64,000 nucleotides of DNA from Candidatus Micrarchaeota archaeon (GTDB lineage Archaea; Micrarchaeota; Micrarchaeia; Micrarchaeales; Micrarchaeaceae): contig JAGWHU010000001.1 of NCBI GenBank assembly GCA_028866575.1, positions 123,913-187,912 on the forward strand. The letters run 5' to 3'. Under the pieces are notes generated by a model. That model searched no databases, had not been told where the DNA came from, and saw nothing but the letters and a program-made list of their open reading frames with translations. The first letter of the stretch is position 1, and each line of letters opens with the position of its first letter. Shown here piece by piece: positions 17,879 through 25,561 of the stretch. Position numbers and translations under genes: made by a program.

Positions 17879-18002
17879 GCCAGGGTGGCGGAATCCGGTA
17901 ACGCGCCGGTCTTGAGCTTCAAAGCGTCAAGAGCTGATTGGTGATGCGAACAGGGCAACCGGTTTCCTCACGGAATTTAGGGTTCAAATCCCTACCCTGG
18001 CG
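17879..18002 (+). tRNA. tRNA-Ser (anticodon TGA) with a ~40-nt intron
   Basis: The acceptor stem GCCAGGG/CCCTGGC, T arm TAGGG-TTCAAAT-CCCTA, class II variable arm TTCC-TCAC-GGAA and anticodon stem CCGGT/ACCGG all pair. The loop reads CT-TGA-G..A, giving anticodon TGA at 17913-17915, and the discriminator is G, as expected for Ser rather than Leu. About 40 bases (about 17917-17956) interrupt the loop after position 37, the canonical archaeal intron site. Intron boundaries are inferred from the mature fold. CCA is not encoded. Confidence 0.9.
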
Positions 18003-18020
18003 AATTTTCCATATGGCAGG

Positions 18021-18551
18021 TCATTTGTGCTCAATGTCCTTGATGATGTCCTTTTCGACTATATACATAAACTTCTCGAGGACCATCCTAAGGAAAAGGA
18101 GTATAACAACGCCGGCAGCAACAACAAGGACCCCGTAGATGTCTATCCTGAAGAGCACGAATGCCATCGCAATGCCTATTGCTGGCGGGTGCTCCGCGCC
18201 TCCTATATACATTACCAGGGAGAAAAAGAATATGACTATGCCTGCAACGACATACAGCGGAAGCGCATACAGCATGTAGAAGCCTGAAAGGCCCAGCAAA
18301 GCGCCGAATATATACGCCTTTACGAAGCTGCCAATCTTCGCGGCCTTCGACTTCGGCATCATGAAGAGAACGAAAGCGCTGGTGCCGAAGGATGCAAACA
18401 ATATCGCTGAGGACCCGCTCCCGTACGATAAGTCAAAATTCAGGTAATAGAGTATTAGGGTAAGGATGGACACTGCAAGTGCGGTAAGCGTCGCAGGTAT
18501 TACCTTGTTCTTAAGAAGAGTCTCATTTTTCCTTAGATTCCCTTTTTTCAT
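18021..18551 (-). CDS. HPP-family membrane protein
   Basis: A 176-residue protein with four to five membrane segments after a short basic N-terminus. The motif GGAEHPPAIGIAMAF corresponds to the GxxHPPAGA signature of the HPP family, and SSAILFASFGTSAFVLF matches its first conserved membrane segment (LxxSFGASAVLLF). Some bacterial and plastid HPP members are nitrite transporters; the archaeal substrate is unknown. It is convergent with tRNA-Ser and divergent from the CYTH fusion gene. Confidence 0.8.
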   Translation of the reverse strand: MKKGNLRKNETLLKNKVIPATLTALAVSILTLILYYLNFDLSYGSGSSAILFASFGTSAFVLFMMPKSKAAKIGSFVKAYIFGALLGLSGFYMLYALPLYVVAGIVIFFFSLVMYIGGAEHPPAIGIAMAFVLFRIDIYGVLVVAAGVVILLFLRMVLEKFMYIVEKDIIKDIEHK

Positions 18552-18645
18552 CTAGTCGGATATAAATGCAAAACAAGATATAAAAAAGCGTGCAGAGGTC
18601 CTAGCAAGGCTTATATTTTTTGATTCATAAGGTAAATGTGGTGAA

Positions 18646-20358
18646 ATGTCATCAAAAAGGGTCATGAGCGCGCGGTCCGGAGTTTACTCCAAAATTCTGG
18701 AGAATAGGGAGATAGAGCGTAAATTCCTTGTTGCAAACCTACCAGACCTTGGGAAATACCAATGCAAGGAAATAGTGCAGGCTTACATATTAAAGAGCGA
18801 CGACATTGAAATAAGGATCAGGAAGGAGGGTGATGATTATTACCAGACGATAAAGAAGGGCTTGGGGCTGGTGAGGGGCGAGTTCGAGACTCCTACAAGA
18901 AAAAAGGATTTCGATACGCTGCGCTCCGGCCTTGCCTCTGGGCGCGAGATCGTAAAGTCAAGATATTACGTGCCATATGCGGACAACACCATTTTTATAG
19001 ACGTATACAAGGGCGCGCAAAAGGGGCTTGTCGTGGCAGAAGTCGAGTTCAAGAGCGAGCAGCACGCTGCAGAATTCGTCCAACCGTCATGGTTTGGGAA
19101 GGAGGTAACCGGAGATGCAAGGTACAGCAACGGAACGATGGCGCTTCAGAATTCAGGCATCAGGATGCTGAGAAGGACACCACGCGCCAGGCCGCTATCT
19201 TTGGGGCAAGGTATAGAATACCTCAAAAAGAAGATGGATGCGCTTGACGCTTCACAAAACGGCGCTTTCATAGTGCAGATTGCAGGAGGCTCGGCATCAG
19301 GAAAGACCAGCATGGTCGCGAAAAAGGCATACGAAGCCTTTATCGACAGGGCGGTGCTTATTTCGATGGACGATTACTACAACGGCGCAAAATACATGGA
19401 AAGGGAAAAAGCAAAGGGCAACGAGATAAACTTCGACCATCCGGATTCTATAGACATGCCGCTCCTAAAATGGCACCTCAGGCAACTGAAGGCCGGAAAT
19501 AGCATAGAAAAGCCGATATACGACTTCAAAACCGCGGAGAGGATCGGCACTGAAAATGTGGAGCCAAAGAAGATAATAATACTGGAGGGGCTTTTCGCCC
19601 TCAACGACGAGATAGCGCCAGAGGGCAAAATCAGGGTATTCGTCGATACGGGAGTACACGGTAGGGTGATAAGGAGGCTGCTTAGGGACTCTGAAAGATC
19701 CAGCTGGAAACCAATCGAAACGATGCGATACATGATGGACGTCGTGGAGCCCATGTACAGGAAATATGTCGGAACTACAAAAAGCAACGCCGACATAGTC
19801 ATAAGCAATGAGTACAACCCGGACAAAGAGGCAAACAGATCCAATATCAGGGAAGTCCAGATAAAATACAAACTGAATTTGGACCAGGAGCGACTTAGGG
19901 CCATAGGTGCGGAAAGGATCATGTCATCGGTGCAAAGGGATTGCTATTACGCACCGGAGAACGGCCAATTCAAAAAGACTGGCGAGCTGCTCAGGGTGAG
20001 GAGCGAGGGCAACAAGATAGTGCTGACGTACAAGGGTCCCAGGAACGGCCCGCTAAATGAAAGGCCGAAGTTCGAGTTCGAGATAGATCCAGAAATAGAG
20101 AGAAACCTCCTTTCCATATATGGCAGCGAGTCAAAGACCATAGAGAAGACTAGGACGCTATACAGATACAACAACCTCGTATTCAGCATCGATGGCAACG
20201 TCCTAAAAACCGAGAACGGCAGGAAAACCAGCCTTGGGGACTTCATCGAGATGCGCTTCCCGGAAAACAGGATAGACGAGTCGCTTGCAGCTGATCTTTT
20301 AAGGAAACTGAAGGCTGACAGTCCCGCAAGGATAGCTGAGTCGTATCACGAGATGTAA
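18646..20358 (+). CDS. CYTH - uridine kinase-like - CYTH fusion protein
   Basis: A 570-residue three-domain protein. Residues about 20-175 form a CYTH (triphosphate tunnel) domain with the ExExK motif EIERK near 22-26 and basic and acidic strands. Residues about 205-395 are a uridine kinase/phosphoribulokinase-type P-loop domain with GGSASGKTS (214-222), SMDDYYN, FDHPDSIDM and IILEGLFAL. Residues about 395-570 are a second CYTH-like domain whose first motif reads EVQIK, so one Glu of ExExK is Gln. Plant TTM1/TTM2 have kinase-CYTH fusions; the CYTH-kinase-CYTH order is unusual. It may hydrolyse tri- or polyphosphate, phosphorylate a nucleoside, or both. GGTG precedes the ATG at 18646; Met-7 is an alternative start. 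Confidence 0.82.
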   Translation: MSSKRVMSARSGVYSKILENREIERKFLVANLPDLGKYQCKEIVQAYILKSDDIEIRIRKEGDDYYQTIKKGLGLVRGEFETPTRKKDFDTLRSGLASGREIVKSRYYVPYADNTIFIDVYKGAQKGLVVAEVEFKSEQHAAEFVQPSWFGKEVTGDARYSNGTMALQNSGIRMLRRTPRARPLSLGQGIEYLKKKMDALDASQNGAFIVQIAGGSASGKTSMVAKKAYEAFIDRAVLISMDDYYNGAKYMEREKAKGNEINFDHPDSIDMPLLKWHLRQLKAGNSIEKPIYDFKTAERIGTENVEPKKIIILEGLFALNDEIAPEGKIRVFVDTGVHGRVIRRLLRDSERSSWKPIETMRYMMDVVEPMYRKYVGTTKSNADIVISNEYNPDKEANRSNIREVQIKYKLNLDQERLRAIGAERIMSSVQRDCYYAPENGQFKKTGELLRVRSEGNKIVLTYKGPRNGPLNERPKFEFEIDPEIERNLLSIYGSESKTIEKTRTLYRYNNLVFSIDGNVLKTENGRKTSLGDFIEMRFPENRIDESLAADLLRKLKADSPARIAESYHEM

Positions 20359-20388
20359 CGCACCGCGTAAAAAACAAAAAAGGATTCA

Positions 20389-20589
20389 ATGAGGAAGGAG
20401 ATACTTGTACCAGGGCTGGGCTGGATTTCATCAGGCATAGTATCCATTGCAGTGTGGTATGTGCACCCAGTAACGAGCCACCTGCTGCTCTACATAGGCG
20501 TATTGACGATTGCCGTGGGCATTTCATTGCTTGTCTCAAGCAAAAGGCTTTCGGCAATTATAGACGAATACAAAAAGACAAAAAAATAA
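20389..20589 (+). CDS. Small two-segment membrane protein
   Basis: A 66-residue protein with two hydrophobic segments (about 6-24 and 31-49) and a basic Lys-rich C-terminus. It follows the CYTH fusion gene by 30 bases on the same strand and may be co-transcribed. No family was recognised. It could be a hypothetical integral membrane peptide; coding is supported by the hydrophobic pattern and the start position only. Confidence 0.5.
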   Translation: MRKEILVPGLGWISSGIVSIAVWYVHPVTSHLLLYIGVLTIAVGISLLVSSKRLSAIIDEYKKTKK

Positions 20590-20605
20590 AGAAAAGAAAA
20601 CGGGG
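20578..20605 (-). terminator. Poly-T terminator of the 20617 gene
   Basis: Read on the minus strand, the bases just past the 20617-21213 gene are a T-rich run (GTTTTCTTTTCTTTATTTTTT). Archaeal termination uses such oligo-T tracts without a required hairpin. It overlaps the 3' end of the convergent small membrane protein gene. Confidence 0.5.
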
Positions 20606-20616
20606 ATCTGTCAAAT

Positions 20617-21213
20617 TCAATCTGAACCATGCGACTCGTTGTCGTTGTGCTCAACCATCATCGGGTGCATATGCGTACCGTTTATGGTATTTGATGATAT
20701 GCACGTCTGAAGCTTGCCGAAAGAGCCGTTCAAATCCGACCTGAGCGTCTGCACCTGCGTCTTATTCTTGACAGCACTAAATGCATCGCCGAAAAGCACC
20801 ATCAGCTCGCCCCTGAATGCTATCAGGTCGCCCCTTAAGGTGTGCACAGAAGCGTTGCTCCCTATGTCTGCCTGCAGCTTCGAATTCGCTTTGTCTACTC
20901 CCGAAGAGTTCAGGCTTACGTTAAGCACATTTGACGCTACCGGAGCGGCAGAATCAACGAAAGTCGTCTTGCACTGCACCAACGCGCCCAGCTGCTGCTT
21001 ACTGGTTACGAATTTCCCGAATCTGCCCCACAAACCCATTCTCATCAACCCATGGCCCATTCCATGATTCTCAGCAAAATTCGGGGTTTCATTCAGCGCA
21101 TTTGAATTCAGGACGCTGCTTCCGTTATGCCTGAAGTTCAGGCTTACCGCGCCTATGCTTGCCGCCAATATGGCTGCTGTTGCAATGAATACCAACAATA
21201 TCTTCGTTTTCAT
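20617..21213 (-). CDS. Secreted or membrane-anchored protein of unknown function
   Basis: A 198-residue protein with an N-terminal signal or anchor segment (KILLVFIATAAILAASIGAVS) and a His/Met-rich patch (ENHGMGHGLMRMG, and HMHPMMVEH near the C-terminus). It has many N-glycosylation sequons and two related helices, HTLRGDLIAFRGEL and QTLRSDLNGSFGKL. The His/Met content hints at metal binding, but nothing more specific can be said. It lies 36 bases downstream of the HTH-DUF4382 gene on the same strand, so the two probably share a transcript and may act together. Confidence 0.6.
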   Translation of the reverse strand: MKTKILLVFIATAAILAASIGAVSLNFRHNGSSVLNSNALNETPNFAENHGMGHGLMRMGLWGRFGKFVTSKQQLGALVQCKTTFVDSAAPVASNVLNVSLNSSGVDKANSKLQADIGSNASVHTLRGDLIAFRGELMVLFGDAFSAVKNKTQVQTLRSDLNGSFGKLQTCISSNTINGTHMHPMMVEHNDNESHGSD

Positions 21214-21249
21214 GTCATCACTTTATTTGTCATATCGTTATCATGTCTA

Positions 21250-23175
21250 TCATATGCTTGAGTTCACCATGCTTACCGCATTGGCGCTTATCGTCCCGGT
21301 GGAATTGAGCACCCCTCCTGTATTGCTCGTGATGGAGTTGATTCCTGCTACGACATTAGAGGACGAGCTTGCACCAGTTTCGGGAAGGCCTATGGTGCTT
21401 GTCGTGGCGCTCGATAAGGTTGTGCTGCTTGATGCCTCTACGGTGCTTGTTACTGAAACGCTATCCGTAGAATTTAGGTGCACGTGCCCTACATCTATTG
21501 CTATTTCGGAAATGTTTCCCGTTATGCCTGCACCGCATGAGAGCGCGCCATTTTGCAAGCTGCATTGCGTGCTGAAAGCGCCATTACTTGAATTATTGAC
21601 TGATATGTTCAGCTCCGAGCTGCTCCCGCTGGATCCTCCCCTGCTCATCAATCCGTGGTTGAGCGCCGATGCGCTTATGTTCTCCTCAACGTGCTGCGAG
21701 CCTGCATTCACCACGTCCTGCACTGTTGCATTCCCTGAAAACCCTTCTGTTGAGTTCGTGGCTATTCCTATCGGCCAGCACCTTCTCACCGCGACTTTGC
21801 CTGAAGAGGTGCTTATGTACGTCGGATAGCAGCAATTTATCACAGGTGGGTGCGAGCTTATGCCTGTTACGCTTACCTTTGATGTCGTCCCGACCTGGAC
21901 GTTGCTGCCTATCACTGCGGTGCTGTTGTTTTCGAACGGGTGCGCGTACAGGGCGCAGCACATCCTGATCAGCGATGCATCGTCCTTTGCGCTTATGTTA
22001 AAGCTGCTCCCGTTCTGCGGCAGCTGGCTTATGCAGCTGTTGTAGGCTATCCCTGCAAGGGACTTGCTCTGGAAGCCGGCGCTGTGGTTGCTTCCAGATA
22101 TCCCTATGCCTCCTGTAAGGTTCAGAATGCTACTCGCATCTCCTCCTATGATTATGCCGGTCCTTGTCCTGACTATTACAGGTATCTTGGCGCTGCCGTA
22201 AAAGTTGATCCTCCCGTTCGATGAAACTATGTTTATGTCCTGCGGAACTGAATAATTGCTTACCATGGTGCCATTTTGGTCCATGCCCTCCTCAAACTCC
22301 CTTTTTATCATGCCCGGGCCATTTGCTACTATTATGGAGCTTTGGTTAAGCTGCAGCTGATTGTCTGAAACATGCCTGAGGTTAACCACGGGCATCATGA
22401 CTATGCTTCCGCTTCCCGTAACGTGCAGCGAATGCTCTAGGTCGAAATCTATGTTTATCCAGTTTGTTGTGTCATTTGTTATGTTGAAATCCACCATCAT
22501 CCTCAGCTTTCCTGAAGGCAGGACTACGCTCTCCTTCGTGCCATTTACGGTTGCCGTTACGTTCGATATGTTCAACACAACCTCGTCATAGATCCCATTG
22601 CTCAGCGTTATGCCTGCGAGTATCGTGGATATGTTCTTGAGCTGTACAAGATCAAAGCTCTTCGCCTGCAGGGGTATGTTGTACCACTTCCCTGTCGTAT
22701 CACTGTGTATGCTTGCGCTGTCGGCGGTGACTACCAGCGAGCTTATGTTGTAGAATGACGGCGCATCTGAAACTGTGAATATCGTGCTGCCTATGGGCAC
22801 CGCCGCACCTGGCGCAAGATAGACCATATTGCTTGATGCAACATGCGGATTACCATGGAATATCAAGAATGCCGCAACCAGGGCTATTGCAATGGCTGCA
22901 AGAGGCACTGCAATCCTTTTTGGATCTATCCACCTGTTCACATTGGGCCTATTAAGTATCTCGTACCTGCTATTGTCCCTGATAAGTTCATAATATTTCC
23001 ATTTTCTCGGTCTATCCTCAACAAGCCTTATCGTTCCAGAATCTGTAAGTTCCTGCAGATGCTGGCTGATTGTTGAAGGTGCAAGACCTAGCCTGTTGCT
23101 GATGTCTGTTAGGGTAACATTCCTTTCACCCAGGATTTCAATAATCTTCTTTTTGGTATCTCCTGTTTTGCTCAT
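21250..23175 (-). CDS. Membrane-anchored ArsR/MarR-type regulator with external DUF4382 domain
   Basis: A 641-residue protein. Residues 1-75 are a winged helix-turn-helix (VTLTDISNRLGLAPSTISQHLQELTDSGTIRLVED). A single membrane segment lies at about 90-107 (VPLAAIAIALVAAFLIF). The outside part begins with a DUF4382-like beta domain (about 120-290), seen in VVTADSASIHSDTTGKWYNI and LSNGIYDEVVLNISNVTATV. The remaining about 350 residues are Ser/Thr/Asn/Gly-rich with many N-glycosylation sequons. It is a one-component transmembrane regulator: DNA binding inside, sensing outside. It sits directly next to an array of TTTCGGT sites (23227-23373), its probable operators. Confidence 0.75.
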   Translation of the reverse strand: MSKTGDTKKKIIEILGERNVTLTDISNRLGLAPSTISQHLQELTDSGTIRLVEDRPRKWKYYELIRDNSRYEILNRPNVNRWIDPKRIAVPLAAIAIALVAAFLIFHGNPHVASSNMVYLAPGAAVPIGSTIFTVSDAPSFYNISSLVVTADSASIHSDTTGKWYNIPLQAKSFDLVQLKNISTILAGITLSNGIYDEVVLNISNVTATVNGTKESVVLPSGKLRMMVDFNITNDTTNWINIDFDLEHSLHVTGSGSIVMMPVVNLRHVSDNQLQLNQSSIIVANGPGMIKREFEEGMDQNGTMVSNYSVPQDINIVSSNGRINFYGSAKIPVIVRTRTGIIIGGDASSILNLTGGIGISGSNHSAGFQSKSLAGIAYNSCISQLPQNGSSFNISAKDDASLIRMCCALYAHPFENNSTAVIGSNVQVGTTSKVSVTGISSHPPVINCCYPTYISTSSGKVAVRRCWPIGIATNSTEGFSGNATVQDVVNAGSQHVEENISASALNHGLMSRGGSSGSSSELNISVNNSSNGAFSTQCSLQNGALSCGAGITGNISEIAIDVGHVHLNSTDSVSVTSTVEASSSTTLSSATTSTIGLPETGASSSSNVVAGINSITSNTGGVLNSTGTISANAVSMVNSSI

Positions 23176-23226
23176 CCTAACACCTGTTATCTATGACTTC
23201 CGATAAGTATATAAAAGATACCCATC

Positions 23227-23373
23227 TTTTCGGTTTTCATTTCGGTTTTACGACGTAAAATATGCATAAAATATTTCGGTAAAATTTAAGGAAATTTTAT
23301 TAGCGGAATAATATATCGGAAACAAACCGTAATGTAAAAATATTTCGGTTTTCGCAATGATTACTGATACCGA
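23227..23373. promoter_or_regulatory. Array of TTTCGGT-type sites in a divergent promoter region
   Basis: Six copies of a TTCGGT(T/A)-like motif lie in about 145 bp. Direct copies have the CGG at 23231, 23243, 23277 and 23346; inverted copies have the CCG at 23327 and 23370. The first two are 12 bp apart. TATA-like stretches are interspersed. The region separates the HTH-DUF4382 gene (minus) from the aldo/keto reductase gene (plus), so the sites most likely bind the adjacent regulator. The rest of 23176-23447 is AT-rich promoter DNA with no gene seen. Confidence 0.6.
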
Positions 23374-23447
23374 ATTAAATAAATCATGCATTTATACCTA
23401 AAGCACCAATAATTGATGAATAAACAGCATAAGCTTCTGGGATATGA

Positions 23448-24389
23448 ATGATGAGGCACAAAACACTTGGCGATACTGGCGAACGCCTTTCGGAAATAGG
23501 AATAGGCACATGGAAAATGGGCATCAATCCGGAAAAGGAGACACTGGCGCTGCAATCCGCGCTTGATGATGGCATTAATTTAATAGACACTGCAGAGATG
23601 TACGCAACCGAGGCGATTGTGGCCAAGGCCGTAGAAGCACGTAAGGGCGTATTCATAGCCACAAAGGTTTCCCCTAATCATTTCAAATATAATGATCTGA
23701 TAAATTCATGCGATGCAAGCCTTAGAAGGCTTGCCGTAGGGCAGATAGACCTATACCAGCTCCACTGGCCGAATCACCGTATAAGCATAAAAGAGACGAT
23801 GCGCGCAATGGAAGACCTTGCAGAGGACGGGAAGATAAGGCATATAGGCGTAAGCAATTTCAGCGTCAACGAGCTCATAGAGGCCCAAACCGCCATGGAC
23901 AGGTATGAAATAGTATCGAACCAGGTAGAATACAGCGTGCTAACAAGGGAAATAGAGGAAGACCTGCTCGATTTCTGTGAGGATAATAAGATAACCATAA
24001 TAGCATACAGCCCGTTCGGCACAGGGCTTTTGTTCGATAATAGGTACCGCAAAACCTTCGATGCATTGGATATGATAGGGAAGCGGCACAATAAAACCGC
24101 GGTACAGGTTGCCCTGAACTGGCTTACATCGAAAAAGGGCGTCATAGCGATACCGAAAACCAGCGACCTGGATCACGTAAACGAGATAATCGGTGCGTCA
24201 GGCTGGAAGCTTTCCAAAAGCGAGATAAACGAGATAAACTCGCTGAGCCAGAGGAAAGCGCCGCTGGGGGGATTCCTGAAGCCTGTCCTGAAGGGCACCA
24301 GCATGTGGGCAGGTGCAATGCAGTCATTCAACGAAAAGAGGATCGCTGCGCGTCAAAACCGCAATACTGCTATGTCCTCAAAAAAATAA
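23448..24389 (+). CDS. Aldo/keto reductase
   Basis: A 313-residue TIM-barrel oxidoreductase. It has GIGTWKMG, the catalytic Asp/Tyr in LIDTAEMYAT, the Lys in FIATKV, the His in YQLHWPN, GVSNFSVNELIEAQ, the NQVEYS strand, and the NADPH-binding AIPKTSDLDHVNEI. It probably reduces a carbonyl with NADPH in the cytoplasm; the substrate is unknown. Two start codons lie in tandem (23448 and 23451). The 3' end overlaps the convergent methyltransferase gene by 37 bases. It may be controlled through the TTTCGGT array upstream. Confidence 0.92.
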   Translation: MMRHKTLGDTGERLSEIGIGTWKMGINPEKETLALQSALDDGINLIDTAEMYATEAIVAKAVEARKGVFIATKVSPNHFKYNDLINSCDASLRRLAVGQIDLYQLHWPNHRISIKETMRAMEDLAEDGKIRHIGVSNFSVNELIEAQTAMDRYEIVSNQVEYSVLTREIEEDLLDFCEDNKITIIAYSPFGTGLLFDNRYRKTFDALDMIGKRHNKTAVQVALNWLTSKKGVIAIPKTSDLDHVNEIIGASGWKLSKSEINEINSLSQRKAPLGGFLKPVLKGTSMWAGAMQSFNEKRIAARQNRNTAMSSKK

Positions 24390-24895
24390 TGCCCCTTTGA
24401 AACAATTTCAGCATGCAGCCTTTCCACGTCTTTCTCAAAGCGGTTGAAGGAGCTTTCAACGATGAGCACGCAATGCCTATCCAAGACATGCTCTTTGTAT
24501 GAACCTATGAACCTGTCTATGTAGTGCCTGCCGTTCTCGCCTCCGTCTAGAGCCAGATGCTTCATTTCCTTGCTTATTACGTACGGCGGGTTGAATACTA
24601 TGGTGTTGAACCTTTCACCTATACTGTCGAACATGTCTGATCTCAGGAATTTCCCGGAAACGCCATTCTGCTCGGCGTTCGCCCTGGCGCATTCCAGTGC
24701 TTTTTCATCTATGTCGGAGAACGTGACCTCGCATCCTTTGAGCGCAGCTACAATTCCCTGTATTCCCGTGCCCGTCCCGAGATCCAGCACCTTCCCGAAC
24801 GCGTGCATGTTTACCGACTCGGCAAGCATGTACGAATCCTCGCGCGGCTCATAGACGCCCCTGCATTCGTTTAATTTTATGTCCTTGACGTGCAT
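24353..24895 (-). CDS. HemK2/Mtq2-type protein glutamine methyltransferase
   Basis: A 180-residue class I SAM methyltransferase. YEPREDSYMLAESV at the N-terminus and FNPPYV (the NPPY catalytic motif) are the HemK2/Mtq2/N6AMT1 signature, with SAM motif I VLDLGTGTGIQGI and acidic motif FSDIDEKALECARANAEQN. In archaea and eukaryotes this enzyme methylates the Gln of the GGQ motif of release factor aRF1/eRF1; Mtq2 normally works with Trm112. No Trm112 gene was seen in the window. A Leu-Asp-Gly-Gly-Glu-Asn-Gly stretch (LDGGENGRHYIDRF) after NPPY matches the family. Confidence 0.85.
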   Translation of the reverse strand: MHVKDIKLNECRGVYEPREDSYMLAESVNMHAFGKVLDLGTGTGIQGIVAALKGCEVTFSDIDEKALECARANAEQNGVSGKFLRSDMFDSIGERFNTIVFNPPYVISKEMKHLALDGGENGRHYIDRFIGSYKEHVLDRHCVLIVESSFNRFEKDVERLHAEIVSKGHYFFEDIAVLRF

Positions 24896-24930
24896 TAAAC
24901 CATTGATTGTGCCTGATTAATTTACTACAG

Positions 24931-24967
24931 CATAAAATAAAAAAGAAAAAGAAAAAAACAAACAAAG
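24931..24967 (-). terminator. Poly-T terminator after the 24978 gene
   Basis: On the minus strand the bases immediately past the stop of 24978-25277 form a long T-rich tract (TTTGTTTTTTTCTTTTTC followed by TTTTTTATTTTA). This is a strong archaeal-type terminator and separates that gene from the methyltransferase gene at 24895. Confidence 0.65.
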
Positions 24968-24977
24968 CCATGGCCGA

Positions 24978-25277
24978 TTACTCTGGCGGATTGCTGCTGC
25001 GCGCTACTGTATAAGACATGCCATTCCTTCCAACTTCCACGTCTATCTTGTAGCTGACCTTCCTGGACTGCTCAGACATCATGCGTTCGCTTATCTTCTT
25101 GCACCTTATTGCCTCCTTTATCTGGCTTATGAGTGAGTCCCTCAATCCTATGTCACTCATTCTGGAGTCCAGCATCGCCTCTTCAGTGAGGTCCGCGCAG
25201 TATATCCTGCTCATTTCGTCCACCATGGAATCTATACACCTCTCGAGCTCTCGCTCGCTTATGTGTTCCGATCCCAT
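24978..25277 (-). CDS. Hypothetical 99-residue protein
   Basis: An unrecognised 99-residue soluble protein. Residues 1-70 are strongly helical and charged (SERELERCIDSMVDEMSRIY, LRDSLISQIKEAIRCKK), and the last 25 residues look like beta strands (VSYKIDVEVGRNGMSYTVAR). It has three Cys, not in a CxxC arrangement. It stands alone, with a good poly-T terminator downstream and an AT-rich upstream region, which supports a real gene. Confidence 0.5.
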   Translation of the reverse strand: MGSEHISERELERCIDSMVDEMSRIYCADLTEEAMLDSRMSDIGLRDSLISQIKEAIRCKKISERMMSEQSRKVSYKIDVEVGRNGMSYTVARSSNPPE

Positions 25278-25507
25278 ACGTTAACCCCTGAAACGCACCT
25301 ACGCTACACTACAGGCATAACCTCAGAAAAAGCGCCCGTACACAACAGCACAGGCAATTACCTATTTGTATGGCGCAGTGATGCGCAGCTTTCTTGGTAA
25401 AGCTTTGGATTTAAAATATTTATACTTTACTATAAATCTTTTACTTTAATAAATATTGATGTACTAAAAGAAACAAATAAATACTTTTGCATGCATAAAT
25501 ATTACTA

Positions 25508-25558
25508 CCAAGCAAAACTTGGCCAACCTCGGAAACGCGCCTGCGCTTCGGCGCAGGC
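25508..25558. other. Pair of perfect hairpins, one with a UUCG loop
   Basis: CCAAG-CAAAA-CTTGG (25508-25522) is followed by an eight-pair stem closed by TTCG on the plus strand (25539-25558, GCCTGCGC/GCGCAGGC). The element lies just past the end of the RCK gene at 25562 and downstream of AT-rich TATA-like DNA. It may be the 3' end of that mRNA, or a small structured RNA read on the plus strand. The rest of the gap 25278-25507 holds AT-rich promoter-like DNA and a small AGCTTT/AAAGCT hairpin, but no gene. Confidence 0.35.
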
Positions 25559-25561
25559 AAA

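Noticed and set aside
17879..18002. Call as tRNA-Leu (GAG) because of the class II variable arm
   Set aside because: The anticodon stem CCGGT/ACCGG fixes TGA as the anticodon, and the discriminator is G, as in Ser.
21250..23175. LPETG sequence about 50 residues from the C-terminus of the HTH-DUF4382 protein, resembling a sortase signal
   Set aside because: No hydrophobic segment or basic tail follows it, and archaea of this kind lack a sortase gene here; chance in a Ser/Thr-rich stretch.
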